64,000 nt of DNA from Branchiostoma floridae. Taxonomy: Eukaryota; Chordata; Leptocardii; Amphioxiformes; Branchiostomatidae. The notes under the pieces are model-generated. The model worked only from the letters and a program-made list of their open reading frames with translations, was not told the DNA's origin and made no database searches. This document shows, piece after piece, positions 12,601-24,600 of this stretch. The DNA lies in the NCBI RefSeq assembly GCF_000003815.2, contig NC_049993.1, positions 7,935,762 through 7,999,761 on the forward strand. Direction: 5' to 3'. A program made the translations under genes and the position numbers. Position 1 is the first letter of the stretch. The number at the start of each line of letters is the position of its first letter.

Positions 12601-15600
12601 ATTTTCAGCCTCAAATTGCTTCAATCTTGAAAACAATCTGTCAGTGATTAACTCCAAGTAACTGGTAACGTGTTTAATACTTAGGACTTGCTGCATTTTC
12701 TATTGTGAATGTAGATGTTATAATGTGACTAAAACAATATAGGAATATCAAAGTCAAATGGTGCAATAAATACATGGTTTAACAACCCAGGAAACCCTCT
12801 CACGACGTCCGGCAACTATCGAAAGATCTACAACTACGGGGTCTACCTGATTGAGCCTGCAGGAGACCTCCGTGTGGGAGCCTTCTCCTGTCAAGTTCAG
12901 CAAGGACAACAAGTCAGGAAGGTTGTCACATTGAACATGAACAAGAACGGTATGACATTATGATGTTATATGTTCTTTTTTTGATATTCATTTCATTTCA
13001 AGACTAAATGTGCTGCACTGTCAACTTACAAAAAATTATTTCTGAGAAGGCCCCACCCCATGATTACAGGACAAGACATGTTACATTGTACATTGTTAGT
13101 TGGAGAGAGATGTTAATGTTATTGATATTCAATGGAACAAACAAAATCTGATACATGTATGTTGAAACAAAATTGTTGTTCAAAACGCACAGACTTAGCA
13201 GTTCCATGGTCAAAATCAATAAAGGTCAAAAGTTGAAGTGGAGGTCCCGAGGTACACATCTCAAGGATTTATTTCAGCAGGTAGTCCGTTGTAGGTTGGA
13301 AAAGTGTATGCATGCAACATGTGGTACTTAAGTTGCTCAACCCTAGACCATGCGAGCTAATAAAAGTAAAAATTTCCAACTCTTTCTATTTCAGCTAAGA
13401 TCCGACCAAATGTCATCACTCAGACTGTCAGCGTAGGCGAGAGGGTTACACTGTCAGTGAACACAGATGAAGGTGTTTGTTTGTTTATTTATTTATTTGT
13501 TTAATTACATCTCCAAGTATATTCACTACTCTATATAGAGTTCTCCTACATACAATATAGTCTGAAAATACAATGAATTGTCAGAATAAATAAAATGAAT
13601 AAATAGAAATGATGATTTTAACTATCTATCATAGATATAACCAATCGTTATGCATTTATTTTCTTGGAATTAGACATGTAATCATTGCAATGGCATTCAT
13701 GTCAAGTATCACATTTTATGGAAAACAAAAATTAGTGATGTAAACTATCATGATTTGAATTCTTTGTCATCCACCGACAGATGTTACTGGCCAGCTGACT
13801 TGGCATCGGGATGGAGATTTGGTAACAGGAGTCCAGACCAAAGACTACACCATCGACTCTGTCAGACAAGCAAATGTCGGAGTGTATGAGGTCTTCCAGC
13901 AAGCCAAATACCATTCCTATGAGCATGCCTTCATGAGACTACTTGTTAGAGGTAAGGACTTTACTTACATGGAGTACTTATAACATGATTAGAATGTGTA
14001 TAATTATAGTAAGATATGACCAAATGCAAGTCACTATATCAACTGAATGAATCTCTAACACCTATAGAACTCTGTCTGACAACCTTGGATACTTGGATAC
14101 TTGATTGAAGTAAGGAAACACAGCTATGTTGGACAGGCTGGCCATTTAACATCACAAGACAAGACAATACAATCAACTACATATCATAGATAGAAAATAG
14201 CCCTCCTCTTCCAAAAACATACAAATCACAAGTCTGAACCAATATGTGTTTTCTATACTGTACCCTGTTGTTTTGTGTTGTAGGCTGTACCAAGGACAGA
14301 TGGGGTCCTCCTGACTGCCTAGGGTTTTGTCCCTTTTGTCAGAATGGTGGAGTCTGTGATGACGCCACCGGAGTCTGTGTCTGTGCTCCTGGCTTCAGAG
14401 GTGTCAACTGTGAAAAAGGTAAGTGTAACTGCTCCAGTTGTCTTTGCTGCCATGCAATTAAAATGTATGTTAGCCTCCTTTGCAGCCGTAATTTGTTGGG
14501 TGTGGGAGTTGTTGCAGATTTGCTATTTTTAACAATCACGACTAGGTTTTTATGCCAGGAAGGTCTTGTGACTGCCTGAAAGAAGGCTGAAAGGAGGCTG
14601 CAATTATATGTGCTACAAGTCCCCAGACAGATCTGACAAGTCATATTGATTCATAATTAGCATTTAAAAATATATTACAACTCTAGCAGAGACTTTCTGT
14701 ATAATATCATAGTGCGGAAACCCAGATTCCATAGGTTTGAATCTCAAAACCCCTAAGACTTGGACAGTACTTGAGCCTCTTACAGTTCAGGTATCAGGTT
14801 GTAGTTTTATCACATCATGGGTAGGTAGAGCTCTGGAGCTGTGTCCCACGAAATTCACCTGGCATTACGCCCAACCAACTCGATGAATCTTCTGTCAGAA
14901 CTTTGGTATGATAGTTGAATATTGTATTTTATTTATTGAATATCTCTGTTCTGTTGATTCTATAGCCTGTCCTACAGGTTTCTTTGGTCCCACGTGCCAA
15001 TCCCGCTGTACGTTTGCCAACTGCCGTGAGAAGCTGATCTGCCTGCCAGACCCTTACGGCTGCTCCTGTGCTGCCGGGTTCAAAGGCCTGGACTGTAACC
15101 AAGGTTTGTAAAACAGATTAGTTAAAAGTTATGTAAAATAAGGTTAAAGTTAGGTAAAAATCTTGCTACATCTTTTTATGTGTGCAGTATTAAGGGGCAG
15201 TAAGCATCTGTAGTGCTTGTACTGTTTCAGAAACAAGCTGCTCTATGCACAAAATGGTGTAGGAAAGACTTGAACTTAATCTACTAACAGGTGTAATGAC
15301 TTACAAGAATGAAGGCAAGTGATATTAAAAATGGATCTAATTGTCTGCACTACAAGACAATTAGGTTCAGTTGTAATATCCCTTGCCTTCTTATAAACCA
15401 TGTACTCTAATCTAAGATGAAGACCTAAATCATCAAATTTTCATGTTGTCTTCTATTTCAGCTGATTCCTTGTAAACAAAAATCTGTTTGTATTGTAGTA
15501 TGTGATGCAGGTACTTTCGGTCCTGGCTGTGCTTTGACTTGTAACTGTCAGAGTGGAGGCTGCAATAGTATGACAGGCATCTGTGGATGTAAAGCAGGAT

Positions 15601-18600
15601 GGTCTGGAGATTCATGCCAGATGGGTGAGTTTCAGGTCTTGTCAGTTACTCTACAACTTCTGTGGTTAAAGCATCAACAGTGCTGCAGGTCTTACAAGCA
15701 AAGTGAATTGGTCTAGCTGAAACAAAATTGGACAAATTCCATATTTTGTGATTTCTGATAAAATCACCAGTCCTTTTGTGTTGTCTTATTCTATTGCGTA
15801 AACATGTACTCTAAAACTTCTGTTAGCTTTAAATTTCTTCACGATTTTTATCACAAGCAATACATAGTGATCACAGCTGATTTGATGATTCATTCAGTTT
15901 TTGCTTGTTTTCTTTAATTTCGTTGCTTACAAGCAAACTTGCAGTAGTACCACAACAAGCAGTTAGATGGTTTATGCCATGTATGTTAAGAAAAGCCAGA
16001 TATCAAATAGTTGTGTTACTGCACTGTTCTCCCAAATTATTAGATGTAGGAGAATACATGAGCACATTTGGTGTTTTGTCTATCAGCTAAATGTCATAAT
16101 GTTCATGTCCTTGGTGCTGAACTTGATGATATGGTTCAATTACAGAAAAATAGTTGGCTGGAATAATTTTTCTTGTCTAAAAGATGTAAAAGAAATATTT
16201 TAGGTGAATGCAGCTCTTAACTGATTGTACAAGTTGAGGAATTTGGAAAAAATGATTCCATCTATATGTAGAAGTAGTTAATTTCCATTATGAAGAACAT
16301 TTTCTATATGTGAGCAGACTATTTGCTAAAAATGACATCTTTTGAAATCAAATCCTTATCTTGTTGTAAGTTGACTTAAGATGCTTACCATCTGTATTCT
16401 ATTTCAAATAACACACAGCAACAATTTGTCAACTCTTATCAGTATCTATCACATATGTACATCTATTGATCAAGAGTGCGAATTGAAAGTTACTGTAACA
16501 ATGCATGTTGCTTTCTTTTATTGCATAAATTCTATTCCATTTGCTGCTGTAAAAATTGTCTAGTCTTATCAAAACCTAAACATGAATCTCTGCATGTTCC
16601 CAACAGCCTCCAACAGTCCACAGGAGTACTTCAGCAAGCAAGACGAGAAGTTCTTGCTGAACAGCTCACCTGAAGGGTCCATTACTGCCTCCTTAGAGGA
16701 GTGTGCTAGGCGATGTGTCAATGCACAGGTATGTCTCAGTCACAGATGATGAGATGAGACTGTATCTGTGAGTCCTGCACTAAATGTTCTTCATGACAAA
16801 GAAGAACATTGTGTACATATCACATACTAGTACCTGAGAGTAGAGGAATTTTCTACAGATGTTTAATGTGTATTCACAAAGCTTCTAGGGCTGTGCCATT
16901 TGGCCCGCCTTCTGTTTACGTAAGAAATTTTAGCTGACAAATATAATGTACACATTGCTCAGGGAATGGTATGCATATTTTAACAAAGAGGCATTGCAGC
17001 TTCTCACTGCAGCAACATCTACAGAACTACAGTCAAACCTGTATTAGCGGCCACCTTTGCATACCGGCCACCTGCCCATAATGGCCACTTTTTGTCGGTC
17101 CCTTGGATTCGTAAAGATTAAGAAATAGGCTTAGCGGCCACCTGTCCAACGCGGCCACGGCCACACGATTTCCGGTCCTGCAGGTACAAAAACACTGCCA
17201 ATTACGGCCATGCGGGCAGCTGATCTATGTTTCGGCACGCGTTCGGCCATATACAGTGGCCGTGTCGTCACCCTACGTTGGATTTAAAACCTCTTTGACT
17301 TATTTTCAAAACAAAACTTCGTAAACTGGCGCTACCCATACCCGCTGACAAACGAGGTCATACAAGGTCAATAGACGACACCACTATTACGGAGGTAAAT
17401 TTTGTTAAAGTTACGTTCTAATACACTATCGCTTAGGTTAATTTACATCACAAAAACTTTCTAAATAAATTGTTACAAAGACAAAATGATATGAACTTCA
17501 GACTATGATGGATTTTATTCTTACATTTATTAAGAGATAAGTCTAAAATGACGAGACTTTTCTTGTGAGTACCACATTAGCATAATGGGCGAATCTGACG
17601 TGTGAACGTGAGCGGGAACACACGGACGGCGAAGTATCAAAGGATACAAGACGAAAGATCAAAGAAATATGACGATACCGGTCTCTTCAGACAATATCAA
17701 CTGTAGAACATTTAAAACTTTTTATAGCTTTTGTTTTCTTAATACATATAGTGTAAAAATCATTGCAGTACATGTACAGTACTGTATTATGTGAATAAAG
17801 ATCAGTGGGTACTAAAACCATGTTTAACTTATTGCTTGTGGTCAATTAATTAGCATATTCTCTATAGTGGCCACCTCTCTATAGTGGCCAATTTTGACCA
17901 GTCCCTTGAGTGGCCGCTATAGACAGGTTTGACTGTAGTTAGTGCATGACCCTAAAGGCCCCTTCACACGAGAACAAGAATAAGCTGGAATGCCGTCAGA
18001 ATGAACATTCTTATCTCATTTGATGGAGAACTAAAACGGCAAGCCACTTCAAATCCTGCCAGAGTGTGGCCAAAAGAATATCTGGAATGCAGTGAGAATT
18101 TCTAGAATACACTACAAATTCCCAGGAAAGAAAATAATTTTCATTCTGACGACATGTTGGCTCATTCCTTCTCGTGTGAAGGGGATATAAAGTCCATTTG
18201 GAATTCCCACTCGAATGACCCCGACTGTGGCACGAATTTTGCAAATACTTCATTCCGGCTGATTATGCTTCATTCCTGCTAATTCGGTTTCAGTGTGAAG
18301 GCCCTATTAACAAGGTAACAGGAGAACCAAAGCAAATGGTAGCACAGATGAATATCTCTTGGTTTTTGTGAAAAGAACTTTGTTGACGGTTGATTATCTT
18401 CTGTCCCAGGATTTGGAGTGTAAGTCTATCAACTACCAACGAGACGAAAATCGCTGCTGGCTGAACAACAAGAATGATGATGATGATGCAAGTTTGCTGC
18501 AGCCCATGGGTGGAAGGAACTACTATAGGAGAGAGGGTAAGTGCTTCCTTATTGTGTACATAGATCAATTCAATTTCCTTCATTTTATTCATTATCAACA

Positions 18601-21600
18601 TGAATATATCATTGAGTCTGGGGACTGGGCACAGGGGACTGTAAGTTTCTTGTTAAGTTTCCTCTGTTGCCAGCACTGTGAGTGATCTGTTTTTGAGTGA
18701 GTTTGCCCTTACACCCTTACATGTAAGTTACAGCATCCTTGTCTTCTTCAGTGAGCATGGAAGAGCAAATCCAATGAGAAAGGCAAAAAAGTTATTGTCA
18801 TTCAAGTTAGAAATGTTGCAGAAGACAGCACCTTCCAAGAAATGAACAGAAATGTTGGCTCTTTTTTGTAAAAAAAAAACAACTTATAACATAACTGTTA
18901 TGTATATCACCAGCACTTCTTTTGTGATTTTCAGACTTCAGTGAGTGTTCTAAGGTTCCCTGTCTGAATCAAGGAGCTTGCTCTGTGTCAGAAACATCTC
19001 CAAGATACACCTGTGCCTGCGCACCTGGATTCACTGGAAGCACCTGTGCAGATGGTTAGGAGTCTATATTACAACTATGTTTTTGTGAAAACTCTGTGCT
19101 CTGGAATTGTCCATCATGTGATCAATGTAAATGTACAATGGATTCTGTTTACTAGCTTCACATATAATAGATTGCCATTTGTAACTTCATTATTATATCA
19201 AACTTAACTAACTTAGAAATTGGGTTATTGTGATTGAAAGGTTCACATAGTATCTTTTAGTAACTGTATGTCTGTGCAGATTAGTCATCCAGGATGTAGA
19301 CAAAACATGTAGTTAAATCAATCCTTTATAATTGCTGGATATGTATATACAAAATTTATTAAGATTTATNNNNNNNNNNNNNNNNNNNNNNNNNNNNNNN
19401 NNNNNNNNNNNNNNNNNNNNNNNNNNNNNNNNNNNNNNNNNNNNNNNNNNNNNNNNNNNNNNNNNNNNNNNNNNNNNNNNNNNNNNNNNNNNNNNNNNNN
19501 NNNNNNNNNNNNNNNNNNNGAAGCTTCACCTGCTCTGGTCGAGAGCCAACTTTCTTACTGGCAGCAGACAGAAGACCTGCATTTGGTAGGTGATGGCAGA
19601 AAGAGTGGTTATAAATTCTGGTTAATCTGTGGTCATATAGTGGTGTGCCCTATTCCCTCCATTCAGCTTTGTGATTTTGATAGAAAGTTTGGACAATTTT
19701 ACTCCAAAAATTGTACAGAAATTTGAGTACTTGCAACTTACACATGGTATAAAGCTCAGTTTCATCTGCACCTGTATAACAATATACTTACAAATAAAAG
19801 GTAATTGACCTATTTTAAAGAATAATATTGAGCAAATACATTATATAACTTGTTTTGATATAATAAGAGATTTAATTGAAAAAAAAATCCATGTAACTAT
19901 CATAATGATTTTCCCCAACAAAGTTTTCTGTGAGAAAATGTCTCTCTTTGGACAGCTGAACATCAAAGAAACAAGACTAATTTCTGTAGGTAGCTGAATG
20001 TTTGTTGATTGACTTTCCTTGCAGACCAGAGGGCACCCACTAACATCCAAATACAACAAACTGGAACAGACTGTACTGTCACATGGGATCCCCCACCAAA
20101 ACCTGGATTTCAAGTTATGGAGTACCAAGTATGTACAAAACTTCTCTTCATCTTGATAAATGTGCTTCAACTTTTTGTCACAGTTTTCAGATATGTTGGT
20201 ACAAAATACTACATTTAGTAGATACAGGGCAACTTTAAGTTACAGCTGTTTCTCAATGCTTTTTTTACTTCATGTTTCCAAATGTTCCAGACTGCTTTTA
20301 ACTAGATTAATAACTCATTACAATAGGAAGGTGGTCAGCAACTGATGATTTTTCTGAAAATGTTGCAGTTATGTTCACTGTTACTGTTATAGTAGCAATA
20401 TTACTACATGTACTAACATTGGTGTAAATGTGTTTTGCTATGGAACCAAAAGTAACAAGACCCTAAAACTGCATGTCTTTGAAATTTCTAGTAATTCCTG
20501 AACAGTTCCAAGCATTTTAACAATCAGTAAACATATTCAAAATAAAAAATAGAATAGTCCAGGGCTCGAAATACTTTTTTCTGCATACCTGCACAGGTAA
20601 CATTGAAAATTACCTGCACCAGACAAATTTAGTCAAATTTAATGCAGGTTAGGTGTAGGTAGACATCAGAAATACCCGCACAGCTCCAATTTTACCTGCA
20701 CTAACCTGCATATGCAGGTGGTATTTTGAGCCCTGTAGTTCTAATTCTAGTTTAAAGGCAAAGTTAGGCAAAGAAGATTAATGGACTATGCTGATTTTGA
20801 GCATAAGTCTTATACATTGTATGTATATCATCTACAATGTGTTTATGATTATGATTGAATCTTTTTGAGCATCACATTATACAAAATGGTGTGTTCCAGG
20901 TGATGGCTACAGCCCAGCTGCCTGCCAGAGATGATGATGTATGGGAAAATGAGTATGATAACGTCACCAAATCCACGGGACAAGGGACAAGGACTGCAAC
21001 GTTCCAGAAGTCTTCCCCAGATGCCACCTCACTAACAAACCTAAGGGAGCTGAGGCCCAACTCTATCTATCCGTTTCGAGTCAGGGCTAGGTCACAAGAT
21101 GGCTGGGGTGGATACAGTAAAGAAGTCAACTGCACAGTGCCCCCTCTGGCAGGTAAGAGTTCTTCTCTCTGCCTCAATCATGTTATGTATGCAAACTACT
21201 TGAGAATTTTTTTGGGTCAATTTTCTAGCTTTCCAGTCATCTCAGATCTGCACACCAAATCAACAAAGGTCCATTAATTGATGAACCTACATGTATCAAT
21301 AGTATACCTGTTTTTGTTCGTAATTAAAAAAATTAGTATAGTATATCTGTTCTTGTGAAACATTGTGAAATCTATTATATACAGTCTATACAGTCTTCTA
21401 TTTAAATGACATTTTGAATCATGTTTTTTTTCTGGTCCTCCTTCCACCCATCACGGATGACATTTGGCATGCATCTGTCGCCACTAGTTACATTTTCTCT
21501 CCCTCTACACGATTTTCAGTTCCTTTTCCACCACCTGCTCCAATAAAAAATGATGACGCAGCAACTAGAGAGAGCAGTGACCGGACCATTCCTATGTGGC

Positions 21601-24600
21601 TGTATGGAGCCCCGAATCGCTACGGACCTGTGGGGTGAGTTGTGAGCAACAATGTTGAACTTCGTGAAGACTCTGTACATAGCTTCATCACCCTGGGGAA
21701 TCAAGTAGAATTTGTACAACACCTGTGGTAAGGAAATGGTACAGTCCATTCAGGAACTGCTAAAGGTAGCTGAGGAGTTGCTGATACATCAACCAGGCAA
21801 ATGTATTTCAGGGTGTGATACGAGATCTGACCTTAAATTATCATTGGCCGAGACTAATTCAGCACGAAGGACATGTGTGTTTACCTATGTTTGGATAGTG
21901 TTCAGTACAAAGGACAGGTATGTTTGTGTGTTTGTGTGTGTGTTCTGTGTGTCTGTTGCTCCCCCTCTCATTTGCATCCCATCTCTTTCACATTATATAA
22001 ATACACGACAAGCTTGCGGAGAACTTTTCCTTTACTTTACCTTAGGCTTTATTTTTTCCTGTCCTCCATTACAGAAGCAAACAGGATATATATGTTTGGG
22101 ATTGCATCTTCTATGATCATGACTCACTCAAGAAGTTTATTTCTTGCCCAGGTGCTACCAGGTTGTGGTCATTGAGCTGAAAAATGGAGCAACAACTGAT
22201 GAACTGCCAGCACCACAAAACCTGGAAGTGTTCAACAATTACAGCCAGGCAGCCGCCAATTACAGCCAATCAGCCGGAAAAAATTACATCGCCTATGTAG
22301 CTGCCGCTCATAGAGGGTGAGTTGAAACAAGAAAGCTTCTGAAAAAAGCTGGCCGGTGCATATTCTGGAAAAAGCCTGGATGTCAAACAAAATCACACGA
22401 AAAAAGAGTTTTTAAACGTCGAATTACTGAATGGTCTGTCTTCTATTAAAAAAACATTACATGAGATTTGTCTAACAAAGAAAAAAAAATTGTAACCAGT
22501 GGGGTTCGAACCCACAATCCACGGCTGCAGAAGCAAATTGCTATTTGCACCCAGCGTCTTAAACGGGTCGGCACACCGACTCATTATGAATCAGGTGTAT
22601 AGAAGGGCTATTAGAAGGGTTTAGTTAAATTGACTGATTCATGCATCCATCCATGCATCCAAACGAACGGTTGAATGAACCGCTTCTGTCGATTCTACGC
22701 ACCGGCAAAAATTCATTCTTTAGGCAGAAAACAGTTACATGTCAGAATGACAATTTAGGCAATGACTCGACACTTTCTAAAGATATATTTCATTAGTTCC
22801 ATGTTCATAAGTGATATCAATGGCCAGTGGCAATGTATTGAAATTGAACGGTCACAGGTAGGGCTAGGTATCAGTACAGCGTACCGGTACAAAACCGGTT
22901 TTTCTCATCGGACCGGTCCAGAAAAAACGGCCCTGAAAAAATTAGTAGGACCGGATGTTGGACCGATTGGAAAATTAACAGATTATTTTATCAGTCATTC
23001 ACACGTTTTGGCGCTTACAGGTGGAAGAAAATAACAACAGTGAAGTAGAGTTTGTAGTAATTTTTTTTTGGTAGTTTCTACTTAGTTTTACAGCCAATTG
23101 CACAGGTGCAGTTAGCATTGTAGGATTTTAAAACGCCAGCGTAAGTCTAATACTCCACCAAACAGATTTCTTTGTTGTAAAATGTACCATTGGTATGAGT
23201 CATACTGAATTAGGTTCAGGTTCAGGTCCGGACCTGGACCTAATTCTCTGGACCTGAACCGGACCTGGACCTGAATTTTCTGTACCGGTACCCACCCCTA
23301 GTCACAGGTCATACTTTAGGTAACTACAATCATTGGACATGTACATCTTCAAAAGACTTTCCTATGTCTGTGTAGTGANNNNNNNNNNNNNNNNNNNNNN
23401 NNNNNNNNNNNNNNNNNNNNNNNNNNNNNNNNNNNNNNNNNNNNNNNNNNNNNNNNNNNNNNNNNNNNNNNNNNNNNNNNNNNNNNNNNNNNNNNNNNNN
23501 NNNNNNNNNNNNNNNNNNNNNNNNNNNNNNNNNNNNNNNNNNNNNNNNNNNNNNNNNNNNNNNNNNNNNNNNNNNNNNNNNNNNNNNNNNNNNNNNNNNN
23601 NNNNNNNNNNNNNNNNNNNNNNNNNNNNNNNNNNNNNNNNNNNNNNNNNNNNNNNNNNNNNNNNNNNNNNNNNNNNNNNNNNNNNNNNNNNNNNNNNNNN
23701 NNNNNNNNNNNNNNNNNNNNNNNNNNNNNNNNNNNNNNNNNNNNNNNNNNNNNNNNNNNNNNNNNNNNNNNNNNNNNNNNNNNNNNNNNNNNNNNNNNNN
23801 NNNNNNNNNNNNNNNNNNNNNNNNNNNNNNNNNNNATTTGTCATGTTAAGCTTGGAAAACTATATTTTCCCCCAATTTCATGTCATGAAACTCAGATTGT
23901 CTTACTTGCATGCATGGACTAGTTGAAATATGTGTCCTTCCAACAAGCCAATTTCTGTCCTGGGACAGAGGGATAGGTCCTGGAGAGGTATAAAATCTTT
24001 CATGTCTTGTTGCATCTGCAGCCAACATACTTGTCCAGCCTATACATGGCCCCTGTGACAGCAGCACCTCTTGGCGGTACAATGCTATTGGACAGAATTA
24101 ATGATAAATCCACAAAGTTAAACAAGACATTCACAAAATGTTGACCTTTCATTTCTTGTTGCATCTGCTGCCAACATTCTCATGGTGTGTGTGTGTGAAT
24201 ATTGTTCAGCACCAAGGACAAGTCTGTTTGCCTGTGTGTGTGTGCCTTACGGAGGTGTTAGTTCTTCCATTTCTCGTGTCTGCAGCCGACGTTCTCATCC
24301 AGCCCGTACATGGATCCTGTGACAACAGCACCCCCTGGTGGTGCTGCAGAGACCGAGACTGCCGGGCTCGCCCCCGCGACGTGGGGCAAAATTGCCGCAG
24401 GGATCATCGGCGGAGCCTTGTTCCTCTGTGCACTCCTGCCACTGCTGTACTACTGCTGGAAGTGTGTATTTTTTGAGCTGTCATGTGTTAGGTTTTAACA
24501 TTATCTAGTGAGTTAACACAGCAATTTTAGGATGGTGAAACTGTTTAAAAGTAGCTACAGTATTTGAGAATTCTTTCAATATTTCATGTGGATTTTCAGT

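Noticed and set aside
19332-19589. Open frame across the N gap
   Set aside because: Made of N; the visible 22 residues after the gap (KLHLLWSRANFL...) have no domain and are not needed by splice phase.
23333-23926. Open frames across the N gap on both strands
   Set aside because: Artefacts of the N run.
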